DNA of 64,000 nucleotides from Chryseobacterium tagetis (GCF_016735585.2 NZ_JAERSE020000002.1:620001-684000), one strand, 5' to 3'. Positions 25,390 through 33,651 are shown, numbered from the stretch's first letter. The notes: generated by a model from the letters alone, not told the origin. A program made the numbers and translations.

Positions 25390-25560
25390 TTTTTTAACGC
25401 AAAGCTTTATTTTAAAATTGTATGCTCTCAAGTAAGCAAAGAAGAATCAACAGGTTGATTTGATGAAGCGATGTGTTTTCAAGCTTCGCGAAGCAAATTT
25501 TATTTGCCTTTGCCCTCTAAAAATAATACGATATGCAATATAATCTTTGCGTTAAAAAAA
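25390..25560. repeat. MITE-like dispersed element with terminal inverted repeats (copy A)
   Basis: The ends TTTTTTAACGCAAAG (25390-25404) and CTTTGCGTTAAAAAA (25545-25559) are perfect inverted copies. The core 25436-25513 matches, in reverse complement, the core of a second element at 33421-33495, including the words AATCAACAGGTTGATTTGAT and GCGAAGCAAATTTTATTTGC with a few differences. The total is about 170 bases with no coding capacity, so it is a non-autonomous element. It fills most of the spacer 25262-25666; the last 100 bases hold the upstream region of the oxidoreductase gene without a recognisable promoter. Confidence 0.8.
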
Positions 25561-25666
25561 ATTAAACAGATCTCCTATCTTTTCTCTTAACTTCGCCCAA
25601 TCGATAACAAATGTTATTGCACTCTAAAGCACTTTCAAAATAATTTTGCATTAAAATTTAAAACAA

Positions 25667-26638
25667 ATGAAAGCAGCAGTTGTATTCGAAAAAGGAGGAA
25701 TTCCTCAATATGCAGATTTTCCTGATCCGGTTGTTATTAATGAAAATGAAGCTTTAGTATTCGTAAAAGCAGCTTCTATCAAGCATCTCGACAGAGCAAG
25801 AGCGAGTGGAAAACATTATTCTACTGAAAATAAAGAACATCAACCGACTATTGTTGGCAGCGATGGAGTAGGTTTTCTGGAAAATGGATCCAAAGTCTAT
25901 TTTTTCAGTAAAAAAGGAACGGTTGCCGAAAAAGCAGTTGCCGATAAAAATATGATCGTCCCTATCCCCGAAGAACTGGATTTCTCGATTGCAGCGGCTT
26001 TACCTAATGCTGTGATGGGTTCTGCGATGGGACTTAAATTTAAAACCCATTTAAAAGAAGGGGAAACTGTTCTCGTAAACGGAGCAACAGGAATTACCGG
26101 AAAAGTGGCTGTTCAAATCGCAAAATTATACGGAGCCAAAAAAGTGATTGTTACCGGAAGAAATGAAGAAGCCTTACAGTCTTTACTGGAATTGGGTGCC
26201 GATGAGGTGGTTTCTTTGAATCTAAGTGATGAAGGCTTTCAGCAAAAAATAAAAGACATTCACCGTGAAACTCCTATTGATGTAGTGCTCGATTATATTT
26301 GGGGGCATTCGGTGGAAAATATTTTATCTGCTTTAAAAGGGGATGGTAATTTTTCTCATAAAACACGTTTGGTTTCTGTAGGGGGAATGAGTGGGGACAC
26401 GATTCAATTGTCTTCTCAAATTTTAAGAGGAACAGATATCCAGATTTCCGGTTCGGGATTGGGAAGCTGGACAAAGGAAGAAATGAAACTCCTTCTTTCT
26501 GAGATCATTCCTGAAATGTTTCAGGCTGCCGTTAACGGAAAATTAAAGATAAATACAGAAACCGTTCAACTGCAGGATATTGAAGAGGTATGGAAACGTG
26601 AAATTACTAACAGAAAGCGATTAATTGTATTAATTTAA
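25667..26638 (+). CDS. Zinc-independent MDR-family NAD(P)H oxidoreductase (quinone oxidoreductase-like)
   Basis: 323 residues. The GroES-like N-terminal domain (1-115) lacks the Cys ligands of zinc alcohol dehydrogenases. The Rossmann domain has N-G-A-T-G-I-T-G-K-V-A-V-Q-I-A-K (about 138-153), the variant nucleotide motif of quinone-oxidoreductase-type MDR enzymes, followed by V-T-G-R-N, whose Arg suggests NADPH. V-L-D-Y-I-W-G and V-S-V-G-G fit the same family. It is cytoplasmic; substrates are probably quinones or enals. Downstream of a Crp/Fnr gene that may regulate it. Confidence 0.84.
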   Translation: MKAAVVFEKGGIPQYADFPDPVVINENEALVFVKAASIKHLDRARASGKHYSTENKEHQPTIVGSDGVGFLENGSKVYFFSKKGTVAEKAVADKNMIVPIPEELDFSIAAALPNAVMGSAMGLKFKTHLKEGETVLVNGATGITGKVAVQIAKLYGAKKVIVTGRNEEALQSLLELGADEVVSLNLSDEGFQQKIKDIHRETPIDVVLDYIWGHSVENILSALKGDGNFSHKTRLVSVGGMSGDTIQLSSQILRGTDIQISGSGLGSWTKEEMKLLLSEIIPEMFQAAVNGKLKINTETVQLQDIEEVWKREITNRKRLIVLI

Positions 26639-26834
26639 TAATAACTCCACTTTTTTATCCACAATTCTTTTATAGTAATATTCTTTTCACTATCTTTAAG
26701 ATAGAAATTTACGAAAGATGAATGTCGAAAAAATTTCGCAATTTTGCATACATTTTGAATTTTAAATTTCAGAAGTAATATTAATTTAAAAAGTTTGTCG
26801 AGGTTTGTAAGAATATTCAAACATTGGCCGACTA

Positions 26835-28238
26835 ATGACAGGAGTATTGGAAGAATATTTTGGAAATGAACTTGTAAAAAAGTTCGAGGAAATGATGGAA
26901 AACAATGATGAATTCTACTTTGATACAGAAGAGTTAGAAGATATTATTGTTTACTATTTGGAGCTTGGAGACTTTAATTATGCAGATACAGCAGTGAATT
27001 ATGGGTTGAAGCTTCACCCTAATTCTTTAGATATCAAGATCAAAAAACTTGAGATTCTATTGGAATGGGAAGAATATAATACGGCAAAGGAGCTTATTGA
27101 TGAGTTGAAGGGATCTTCTATGGAAAACACAGACTTTTTGGTTTGCTATGCCAAGTATTATTCGAATTTAGGAAACCCTAGAAGATCTATTGATATTTGT
27201 AAAAAAGCATTGGAACTGAAAGAAGAAGAAAACTTCCTTCACAACTTTATTGCAGATGAATATGTGAATCTAGGTGATCCTTTTAACGCCCTTAAACATT
27301 ACAGAAAGGCTCTTAAAGAAGATCCTACAGATGAATATTCATTAGAAAACTGTATGGTCTGCTTTGCCGATTTGAATAAGAATGAAGAAGCAATCGCTTT
27401 CCTGAATGAATATCTGGATGAATTTGCCTATTCAGAAGTTGCTTGGTTCGAGTACGGACAGTTTTACTTCAACAGAAAAAACTATGAAGAAGCCATAAAA
27501 GGGTATGATTATTTATTGGCGATCAATTCAAGTTCTGTTGGAGTCTATGCCAATAAAGCGGCTTGTTATGAAGCTTTAGGACAATACAAAAAAGCCATAG
27601 AAGTCTATGAAGAAATGTTGGAGTTGGAATATACAAAAGCATTTACATTCTATAAAATAGGACTTTGCTACAAAGCGATGAAGCAGCCGATAATGGCGCT
27701 GAATTCTTTCCAGAAATCATTGAGAGAAGATCCGCAGTTCTATCTTGCTATGATGGAGCAGTCTTATTTGTATGAAGAAATGGGCGGAATGACTGAAGCA
27801 TTGTATTTCGCAAAAGAGGCAACCCATCTGAATGAAAATAATCTTGACTATCAGAAAAGACTGGCATTTTTATTTATCGATTCCGGGAAGTTTGAAGAAA
27901 GTCTTTACTGCCTGAAAAAACTGGTAGATGCAGAGCCTTCAAGATTTTACAATTGGTATGCCTATTCAGAAGTATTAATGCTTTTGGGTGAATATGAAGA
28001 AGCGATCGTTGTTTTGAACAAGGCATTGAAAGCGCACCATAGAGCAGAATTGTATTATCAGTTAAGCAACTGTTATTTCAATCTTAAAGATCCTGAAAAA
28101 GGAAGTATATCTCTTCAGGATGCACTTGAGCTGGATCCGTCTTTGGTGACAGATATGCAGAAAAAATATCCGTTCATTAAAGATGAAGTGAAAAAAGCTA
28201 AGGCTAAAGTGAAGAAGAAGAAAAATTCTGAAGGCTAG
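26835..28238 (+). CDS. Tetratricopeptide repeat protein
   Basis: 467 residues made almost wholly of TPR-like 34-residue helix pairs, starting near residue 35. Examples are A-L-K-H-Y-R-K-A-L-K-E-D-P (about 155-170), A-I-K-G-Y-D-Y-L-L-A-I-N, A-I-E-V-Y-E-E-M-L, and A-I-V-V-L-N-K-A-L-K-A-H. The C-terminus is a basic tail K-K-A-K-A-K-V-K-K-K-K-N. No signal peptide, so it is a cytoplasmic scaffold. The 196-base spacer before it holds only AT-rich sequence. Partner unknown. Confidence 0.88.
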   Translation: MTGVLEEYFGNELVKKFEEMMENNDEFYFDTEELEDIIVYYLELGDFNYADTAVNYGLKLHPNSLDIKIKKLEILLEWEEYNTAKELIDELKGSSMENTDFLVCYAKYYSNLGNPRRSIDICKKALELKEEENFLHNFIADEYVNLGDPFNALKHYRKALKEDPTDEYSLENCMVCFADLNKNEEAIAFLNEYLDEFAYSEVAWFEYGQFYFNRKNYEEAIKGYDYLLAINSSSVGVYANKAACYEALGQYKKAIEVYEEMLELEYTKAFTFYKIGLCYKAMKQPIMALNSFQKSLREDPQFYLAMMEQSYLYEEMGGMTEALYFAKEATHLNENNLDYQKRLAFLFIDSGKFEESLYCLKKLVDAEPSRFYNWYAYSEVLMLLGEYEEAIVVLNKALKAHHRAELYYQLSNCYFNLKDPEKGSISLQDALELDPSLVTDMQKKYPFIKDEVKKAKAKVKKKKNSEG

Positions 28239-28256
28239 AAATGAATCTAACAACTT

Positions 28257-28325
28257 TTCATTTTGAACGAAATGGAATGAAGTGAAGAATCTATTTTAGA
28301 GATTTTTCTTTTATTGAAATGACAG
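28257..28325. repeat. Palindromic REP-like element, copy 2 (diverged, inverted)
   Basis: Its sequence follows the reverse complement of the element at 4793-4869: TCATTTTGAACGAAATG..., GAAGTGAAGAATCT, TTTAGAGATTTTTC, ending AAATGACAG. Several substitutions reduce the stems, so it is an older copy. Confidence 0.6.
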
Positions 28326-28335
28326 ACCAAATAAA

Positions 28336-28368
28336 AAATCCTGCAGAGATGCAGGATTTATTTTTTTA
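28336..28368. terminator. Bidirectional rho-independent terminator
   Basis: AAATCCTGC (28336-28344) pairs with GCAGGATTT (28351-28359), with an A-run before and a T-run after. It serves the convergent TPR gene and EamA gene and overlaps the EamA stop region. Confidence 0.85.
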
Positions 28369-29248
28369 TAAGGTTTGGTTTTGTCCTTAAAAAGATCAAT
28401 CCGGCGATAATAATTCCAGCGCCCACAAATTGCATTACACTTAATTTTTCGCCATCTAAAAATCCCCAGATAATCGCCACAATCGGCATCAGTAAGGTAA
28501 CCGTAGAGGCAAATAATGGGGTAGATACTTTCAAAAGGCGGTAATTCATCATCATGGCCAACCCGGTTCCGAAGATGGATAATAAACTTACGAACATCAA
28601 TCCCGTTAAATTGTTTTCGTCAAAGCTAAAGGTTGAAAAGAACCCTGTAAAAGTCAAGGCAATAATGGATGGGAAAAACAATACAAAAGAGAATACAAAA
28701 GCAGATAAAACCGTGGAAGAAACTTCCATAAGTTTAGATTTTACCGTTGTGGTACTCATGGCATAGCATAAAGTCGCCAGTAATAACAGTAAAATGGGAA
28801 TCAGCTTAAATTTTCCTCCTTCACCGTCTCCGCCAAAAGCCAGTAAACAGACACCTGTAAAGCTAATTAAAGTTCCAAAAATCTGTTGCTTGGTAGTTTC
28901 AAATTTCCAGACCAGAGCTCCGACAATAATCACGAAAATAGGCATCATAGAATTAATGATTCCTGCAATACTGCTGCTTACTTCTGTCTCTGCAATAGGA
29001 AATAAAAACATGGGGATGAAATTTCCTGTAAAGGCAGCCAGAATCAGCCATTTTAAATGTTTTTTCGGGAACAGCTTATATTTTGAGATTGCAATAGGCA
29101 TTAAAATAATTCCGGCTATCAAAACCCTTAAAGCTCCGACTTGATACGGGCTGAAATGTTCTAAAGATTTTTTGATCAAAATAAAAGAAGATCCCCAGAT
29201 AATACTGAGTACACCCAGAAGGATCCATTTTTCTTTATCTGCGTTCAT
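28358..29248 (-). CDS. EamA-family (DMT) transporter
   Basis: 296 residues with ten hydrophobic helices arranged as two five-helix EamA repeats (about 8-140 and 150-290). The opening W-I-L-L-G-V-L-S-I-I-W-G-S-S-F and the later P-I-V-A-I-I-W-G-F-L-D-G-E are the repeat signatures. It is an inner-membrane drug/metabolite exporter of unknown substrate. Its start overlaps the end of aat by 14 bases, so it is co-transcribed after aat. Confidence 0.88.
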   Translation of the reverse strand: MNADKEKWILLGVLSIIWGSSFILIKKSLEHFSPYQVGALRVLIAGIILMPIAISKYKLFPKKHLKWLILAAFTGNFIPMFLFPIAETEVSSSIAGIINSMMPIFVIIVGALVWKFETTKQQIFGTLISFTGVCLLAFGGDGEGGKFKLIPILLLLLATLCYAMSTTTVKSKLMEVSSTVLSAFVFSFVLFFPSIIALTFTGFFSTFSFDENNLTGLMFVSLLSIFGTGLAMMMNYRLLKVSTPLFASTVTLLMPIVAIIWGFLDGEKLSVMQFVGAGIIIAGLIFLRTKPNLIKK

Positions 29249-29885
29249 TGTTTTGGTGTAAAATTTTTAAAAACTCTTTTTTAGGAATCATTTTCGCGCC
29301 CAGACTTTCAAGATGTTCGGTGTGGGATTGACAATCAATTAGTTCTAAATTTTTATTGGTTTCGATAAAATGAATAAATCCGGCTTTGGAAGCATTGCTT
29401 ACTTTAGCAAACATACTTTCGCCACAGAAAACATTCCCAATTTGAAGACCGTAAAATCCACCGACTAATTCACTGTTTTGCCAGACTTCAATACTTTTTG
29501 CCAGTCCATATTCATGCAGTTGAATAAAAGTTTCCATCAGTTCATCCGAAAGCCATGTTCCGGTTTGTCCTCTTCGGCTGACTTCCTGGCAATTTTTGAT
29601 AACTTCTCTGAAATTCTGATTTTCTGAAAATGTAAAAACCTCCCGGCTCAATATTTTTCTCATGGATTTTGAAACCTTCAGTTCATCAGGAAACAAAACA
29701 AATCTCGGATCAGGACACCACCAAAGAATTTCTTCCTCCGGATTATACCAAGGAAAAATACCCAGCTGATAAGCAAACCAGATCCGTTCTATTGACAAAT
29801 CGCCACCGAAAGCAATAATCCCCTCATGCCCATCATAGATTTCAGGGTCGGGAAAAGAAATCTCATTTTCGTCTAATCGAATCAT
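29235..29885 (-). CDS. aat: Leucyl/phenylalanyl-tRNA--protein transferase
   Basis: 216 residues from the ATG at 29885 (the longer frame to 29906 adds seven weak residues). F-P-D-P is at the start. G-I-I-A-F-G-G-D-L (about 22-30), the A-Y-Q-L-G-I-F-P-W-Y-N segment (about 38-48), W-W-C-P-D-P-R, W-L-S-D-E-L-M, V-G-G-F-Y-G-L-Q-I-G, F-C-G-E-S-M-F and I-D-C-Q follow in the family order. It adds Leu or Phe from aminoacyl-tRNA to N-terminal Arg or Lys, marking proteins for ClpS/ClpAP. Co-transcribed with the EamA gene. Confidence 0.93.
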   Translation of the reverse strand: MIRLDENEISFPDPEIYDGHEGIIAFGGDLSIERIWFAYQLGIFPWYNPEEEILWWCPDPRFVLFPDELKVSKSMRKILSREVFTFSENQNFREVIKNCQEVSRRGQTGTWLSDELMETFIQLHEYGLAKSIEVWQNSELVGGFYGLQIGNVFCGESMFAKVSNASKAGFIHFIETNKNLELIDCQSHTEHLESLGAKMIPKKEFLKILHQNNERR

Positions 29886-29946
29886 ATTCAGGAAAAAAAA
29901 TCCCACTTAAAAAGCAGGATTAATATTTTTCAGTATTATCTTCTAA

Positions 29947-30324
29947 TTAAAAAGGTAAATCATCATCATCGTCTCCGGCGAAAGGATTTTCGTTAGAAAC
30001 AGGAGATGCAGATTGTGAAGGTGCAGCTTGTGTAGGTTCAGAACCATTATCAAAAACTTTTTCTACTCTCCAGCCTGTAATAGAGTTGAAGTATTTTGTT
30101 TCTCCTTGAGGTGAAACCCATTCTCTTCCTCTGATGTTGATTCCCACCTTTACATTCTCTCCTTCTTTCAGATTATCCAATAAACCGATCTTATCAGACA
30201 AAAATTCTATGTTTATTGGCTGCGGGTACTGTTCCTGAGTTAAAATAACCATTTCTCTCTTTTGGAAGCCGCTTGCAAATGTCTGAGCGTCAAATATTTT
30301 CTTTACCGTTCCTTGTAATTCCAT
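29947..30324 (-). CDS. DUF3127 protein with SSB-like acidic C-terminal tip
   Basis: 125 residues. Residues 1-90 form the DUF3127 beta-barrel (G-T-V-K-K-I-F, K-R-E-M-V-I-L-T, I-N-I-R-G-R-E-W, Y-F-N-S-I-T-G-W), which has an OB-fold look. A Gln/Ser/Pro linker (about 97-112) leads to D-D-D-D-D-L-P-F at the extreme C-terminus, very like the D-D-D-I-P-F tip by which SSB recruits partners. A DNA-binding role is inference. It is transcribed leftward, away from the tRNA promoter. Confidence 0.8.
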   Translation of the reverse strand: MELQGTVKKIFDAQTFASGFQKREMVILTQEQYPQPINIEFLSDKIGLLDNLKEGENVKVGINIRGREWVSPQGETKYFNSITGWRVEKVFDNGSEPTQAAPSQSASPVSNENPFAGDDDDDLPF

Positions 30325-30421
30325 ATCGTAATTATTAACACGGTAAAAGTAAGAAAATCAATCGTAATAAAGGGTACAGGAGAAAAAAAATGTAAAAATT
30401 TTAATTTTTTTTCGTGAAAAG

Positions 30422-30452
30422 TTTGGAGATAAAAGAATTTATCCTATCTTTG
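30422..30452 (+). promoter_or_regulatory. Promoter of the tRNA operon
   Basis: TTTG at 30422-30425, then exactly 19 bases, then TATCTTTG at 30445-30452. This is the full Bacteroidota sigma-ABfr consensus (TTTG-N19-TAnnTTTG). Transcription should start near 30459, about 55 bases before the first tRNA. Confidence 0.85.
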
Positions 30453-30514
30453 CACCACTGAAAACGGAAAAACGAAACAAGTTCTTTACAAATAAGTTTT
30501 CATTAATAAACAAC

Positions 30515-30596
30515 GCGGATGTGGTGTAATTGGTAGCCACGCCAGACTTAGGATCTGGTGCCGAGAGGCGTGGGGGTTCGAGTCCCTTCATCCGCA
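30515..30596 (+). tRNA. tRNA-Leu (anticodon TAG)
   Basis: 82 bases. The acceptor GCGGATG pairs with CATCCGC, the anticodon arm CCAGA/TCTGG holds the loop CTTAGGA with anticodon TAG, and there is a long variable arm as in class II tRNAs and the T-loop GGTTCGAGTCC. CCA is not encoded. Reads CUA and CUN leucine codons. Confidence 0.95.
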
Positions 30597-30603
30597 CAGT
30601 TTT

Positions 30604-30676
30604 GCGAAAATAGCTCAGCTGGTAGAGCACAACCTTGCCAAGGTTGGGGTCGCGGGTTCGAATCCCGTTTTTCGCT
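30604..30676 (+). tRNA. tRNA-Gly (anticodon GCC)
   Basis: 73 bases plus an encoded CCA (30677-30679). The acceptor GCGAAAA pairs with TTTTCGC, the D-arm has AGCTCAGCTGGTAGAGC, the anticodon arm CAACC/GGTTG holds TTGCCAA, and the T-arm has GGTTCGAATCC. Confidence 0.95.
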
Positions 30677-30685
30677 CCACGCCAT

Positions 30686-30769
30686 GCCCTGGTGGTGGAA
30701 CTGGTAGACACGCAGGACTTAAAATCCTGTGCCTCTTTTGGCGTGCGGGTTCAAGTCCCGCCCGGGGTA
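30686..30769 (+). tRNA. tRNA-Leu (anticodon TAA)
   Basis: 84 bases. The acceptor GCCCTGG pairs with CCGGGGT allowing two G-U pairs. The anticodon arm CAGGA/TCCTG holds CTTAAAA (TAA), and there is a long class II variable arm and the T-loop GGTTCAAGTCC. Last gene of the tRNA operon; a terminator follows within ten bases. Confidence 0.95.
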
Positions 30770-30772
30770 CTA

Positions 30773-30805
30773 AAACCCTCTGTATTTTTTACGGAGGGTT
30801 TTTTG
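30773..30805 (+). terminator. Rho-independent terminator of the tRNA operon
   Basis: ACCCTCTGTA (30775-30784) pairs with TACGGAGGGT (30790-30799) with one G-U, followed by six T. Confidence 0.88.
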
Positions 30806-30927
30806 TTTTTATACCTTTTCAATCTCAATTCTTCTCAATCGGGTTTCACTCTTTTTTACCTCTTTACAACAATCTGTACCCATAAAAATACAAACTTCTG
30901 TATCTGTATCTCATTCCGAATACTCTA

Positions 30928-30935
30928 TAACTTTG
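30928..30935 (+). promoter_or_regulatory. -7 promoter element before the unknown gene at 30955
   Basis: TAACTTTG matches TAnnTTTG and lies 20 bases before the ATG. No convincing -33 TTTG at the right distance. Confidence 0.5.
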
Positions 30936-30954
30936 CTGAAGTAAAGCAAGTAGT

Positions 30955-31320
30955 ATGGAAACGACTCTTCAACATCAGGATCGGCTTCACTATGCTGAAG
31001 TCTATGCCTCGGATATTTTAGAACTGAAAAACCTTTTTCTTCAGAAATTCAATTTGAATGCAGTTAATGAAAATTTTGGAATTCCTTTTCTTTTGGTTAA
31101 GAAAGGAAAGGGAATTGTAGCATTTGCTAGTCTCGTTATTAATAAAGAGAATCAGATTGACTTTAAGATTTACGAAAATTCAGATATGACAATGAATGAA
31201 AAAGACGATTTTAAGACAAAAGCTAAAAATTATTGTAAAAGGAATAACTCAGAAAATTTTACAGATCCGGAAGAATTGAAATATAATATTCAAAGGATGG
31301 TTGATTGGCTGAATGGTTAA
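30955..31320 (+). CDS. Small protein of unknown function upstream of a MocR-type regulator
   Basis: 121 residues, cytoplasmic, no recognised domain. The N-terminal half (A-E-V-Y-A-S-D-I-L-E-L-K-N-L-F-L) looks helical, the middle has strands (F-L-L-V-K-K-G-K-G-I-V-A-F-A), and the C-terminus is charged and helical, ending M-V-D-W-L-N-G. The pattern could suit a small acetyltransferase-like or regulatory fold, but no motif supports a call. It has its own -7 box and ends 41 bases before the regulator, so the two are probably co-transcribed. Confidence 0.6.
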   Translation: METTLQHQDRLHYAEVYASDILELKNLFLQKFNLNAVNENFGIPFLLVKKGKGIVAFASLVINKENQIDFKIYENSDMTMNEKDDFKTKAKNYCKRNNSENFTDPEELKYNIQRMVDWLNG

Positions 31321-31361
31321 AGGAACTTCTTAAAATCGTAAATTTACTCAAATGGATTTGT

Positions 31362-32777
31362 ATGGCTAAAGATGCTCTATACCTTAAAATCGCAAAATCT
31401 GTTACAGAGCAGATTACAAGTGAGACATTACAGTTTGGAGATAGGCTTCCTTCTTTGAGGAGTGCCCAAAAATTATATAATGTAAGCCTGAATACCGTAA
31501 AACAGGCCTATATGGAGCTTGAAAGTCATTCTCTGGTAGAATCGCGCCCGAAATACGGTTATTTTGTAAGTCAGACTTCACAAAGAAAACTGGCACTTCC
31601 TTCCATTGCAAAGATGAAGGTTTCGGAAACACAAAAAGCTCCAGAAGATCTTATCGATAAGGTTTTCGGAACGATTGCTGGAACAGATGTTACCCAGTTT
31701 GCTTTAGGAATTCCGGGAAAAAGTTTTCTCCCATTGGCTAAACTGAAAAAGTCGATGGTCAATGTCATCAAACGTAAAAATGACAGTGGAACAGATTATG
31801 AACCGGTTCAAGGAAGTGAGCATCTTCGCCGTGAAATTGCGAAATGGGCAATCGTTTTAGAAGGGAAAATTACGGAAGATGATTTAGTCATAACATCTGG
31901 AGCGATGAATGCTGTATATAATTGCCTTATGGCAGTAACAAAACCCGGAGATTCAGTGGCGGTAGAAAGTCCTGTATATTTCGGGATTTTGCAGGCGATA
32001 GAACTATTGGGATTAAAAGCTGTTGAAATTCCTACGCACCCTATTCATGGAGTTGATCTGGATGAATTGAAGAAAGCACTTCCTAAATTATCTGCCTGTT
32101 GTTTTGTTACCAATTTCAATAATCCTTTAGGTTTTCAGATGCCGGATGAAAGTAAAAAAGAACTGGTAAGACTAATTACAGAATACAATGTTCCTTTGAT
32201 TGAAGATGATATCTACGGAAACGTTTATTTTGGAGCAGAAAGGCCTAAACCGTGCAAATATTATGATGAAGCCGGCTTGGTGATGTGGATTGGCTCTGTG
32301 ACCAAAGTTTTAGCTCCTGGTTACAGGATTGGATGGGTTGCTCCCGGAAAATTCAAAGATAAAATTATTCGTCAGAAGCTGGTACAGACTGTTTGTAGCC
32401 CGTCTTTGTATTCCGATGTGATTGCAGATTTTCTGGAACATGGCCGTTACGATCACCATTTGAGAATGTTCAGGAAGAAATTGTATTCTAATTATCTTCA
32501 GATCCAGAAATCGGTTGCGGCGTATTTTCCGGATAATACGAAGGTTTCTGATCCTAAAGGAGGATTTATGCTATGGCTTGAGTTGGATAAAAGAATCTGT
32601 ACGGAAGATCTGTATGATGAAGCCTTTAGTCAGAAGATCAACTTTGCACCCGGAAGAATGTTTTCGCAGTACAATCAGTATCAGAACTGTCTTCGTTTAA
32701 ATTATGCTTTGGAATGGACAGATCGTGTGGAAAGTGATCTGGAAAAACTGGGAAAAATGATTAAAAACAGAATTTAA
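31362..32777 (+). CDS. MocR/PdxR-type regulator: GntR HTH fused to PLP aminotransferase-like domain
   Basis: 471 residues from the ATG at 31362; the frame is open further back, but that part overlaps the previous gene. The N-terminal GntR winged helix (about 1-75) contains L-P-S-L-R-S-A-Q-K-L-Y-N-V-S-L-N-T-V. After a linker, the fold type I aminotransferase-like domain (about 110-470) has the PLP lysine K315 in S-V-T-K, with N-N-P-L-G and Y-R-I-G-W nearby. MocR proteins sense PLP or an amino compound and regulate neighbouring genes, here possibly itself and the acetyltransferase 15 bases downstream. Confidence 0.9.
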   Translation: MAKDALYLKIAKSVTEQITSETLQFGDRLPSLRSAQKLYNVSLNTVKQAYMELESHSLVESRPKYGYFVSQTSQRKLALPSIAKMKVSETQKAPEDLIDKVFGTIAGTDVTQFALGIPGKSFLPLAKLKKSMVNVIKRKNDSGTDYEPVQGSEHLRREIAKWAIVLEGKITEDDLVITSGAMNAVYNCLMAVTKPGDSVAVESPVYFGILQAIELLGLKAVEIPTHPIHGVDLDELKKALPKLSACCFVTNFNNPLGFQMPDESKKELVRLITEYNVPLIEDDIYGNVYFGAERPKPCKYYDEAGLVMWIGSVTKVLAPGYRIGWVAPGKFKDKIIRQKLVQTVCSPSLYSDVIADFLEHGRYDHHLRMFRKKLYSNYLQIQKSVAAYFPDNTKVSDPKGGFMLWLELDKRICTEDLYDEAFSQKINFAPGRMFSQYNQYQNCLRLNYALEWTDRVESDLEKLGKMIKNRI

Positions 32778-32792
32778 AATACATATAAAGCG

Positions 32793-33278
32793 ATGAACGA
32801 TAATAATAATGAAGTGAAAATTGTTGATTATGAACCGAAATATCAGCAAAGTTTCAGAGATTTAAATGAAGAATGGATCAGTAAGTTTTTTAAAATGGAA
32901 GCAAGCGACTACAAAATGCTTGACAATCCGGAAGATTATATCATCAATAAAGGCGGGCACATTGTGTTTGCGCTTCTAAATGATGAGGTAGTAGGAACCT
33001 GTGCGCTGATAAAAACTTCTGCTGAACCACTGATTTTCGAATTGGCAAAAATGGCGGTAAGTCCGAAATCACAAGGAAAAAAGATTGGTTATCTAATCGG
33101 TCAGGAACTGATTGATAAAGCAAAAGAACTCAAGGCGAAAGAAGTTTTTCTTGAAACCAATTCTTCGCTTGTTCCGGCGATCAGACTCTATGAAAAGTTA
33201 GGTTTTCAACATATTCCGGTAATAGATTCTCCTTATGAGAGAGCTGATACAAAAATGTTGTTGAAACTTGATTTTTAG
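32793..33278 (+). CDS. GNAT-family N-acetyltransferase
   Basis: 161 residues. The acetyl-CoA motif A is M-A-V-S-P-K-S-Q-G-K-K-I-G-Y-L-I-G (about 89-105), a Q/R-x-x-G-x-G/I-type loop with Lys in place of the usual central Gly. Motif B is L-E-T-N-S-S-L-V-P-A-I-R-L-Y-E-K-L-G-F. It probably acetylates a small amine or a protein. It follows the MocR regulator with a 15-base gap, so it is a probable regulon member. A terminator lies at 33305. Confidence 0.87.
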   Translation: MNDNNNEVKIVDYEPKYQQSFRDLNEEWISKFFKMEASDYKMLDNPEDYIINKGGHIVFALLNDEVVGTCALIKTSAEPLIFELAKMAVSPKSQGKKIGYLIGQELIDKAKELKAKEVFLETNSSLVPAIRLYEKLGFQHIPVIDSPYERADTKMLLKLDF

Positions 33279-33304
33279 ATATATTTCAATTTTGTTAAAG
33301 AGGA

Positions 33305-33336
33305 AGCATGCTGATTTTTTCAGTGTGCTTTTTGTT
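33305..33336 (+). terminator. Rho-independent terminator after the acetyltransferase gene
   Basis: AGCATGCTGA (33305-33314) pairs with TCAGTGTGCT (33320-33329), allowing wobble pairs, then TTTTTGTTTTT. Confidence 0.7.
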
Positions 33337-33376
33337 TTTAATTAATAAATTGAACTGTGAAAGTATCGTGGATGTT

Positions 33377-33542
33377 GTTTTAACGCAAAGATTTTATTAC
33401 CCATTTATACTTTCTAGAAGACAAAGGCAAATAAATTTGCTTCGCAAAACCTGAAAATACAGCTTCATCAAATCAACTTGTTGATTAGTCTTTGCTCACT
33501 TTAAATAATATAGTTTTAAAATAAATTCTTTGCGTCACAAAA
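33377..33542. repeat. MITE-like dispersed element with terminal inverted repeats (copy B, inverted core)
   Basis: The ends TTTTAACGCAAAG (33378-33390) and CTTTGCGTCACAAAAAA (33528-33544) are imperfect inverted copies. The core 33421-33495 is the reverse complement of the core of copy A at 25436-25513, with about nine in ten bases matching by eye. The outer flanks differ, so the core has flipped relative to the ends or the two elements inserted in opposite orientation. It fills much of the 417-base spacer 33279-33695, together with two terminators. Confidence 0.78.
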
Positions 33543-33599
33543 AATAATTCTAAAAACATATTTGGTTTTATTTGTAATTTAAAAATTAATTATAGTCTT

Positions 33600-33651
33600 T
33601 TTTTTATAAAAAAGATATTAGAACGCCGCAGTTAAGCTTTGTTCTAATATC
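33600..33651 (-). terminator. Terminator of the secreted phosphatase gene
   Basis: The perfect arms GATATTAGAAC (33614-33624) and GTTCTAATATC (33641-33651) are followed, on the minus strand, by a T-rich run. Confidence 0.75.

Noticed and set aside
25262..25666. Possible CRISPR-like or tandem array
   Set aside because: The repeats are one inverted pair with a unique core, not regularly spaced direct repeats; no CRISPR array was found anywhere in the window.
30439..30711. Minus-strand open frame of 90 codons across the tRNA genes
   Set aside because: It lies antisense to a tRNA promoter and three tRNA genes; frames over tRNA genes are a known artefact and the product has no family pattern.
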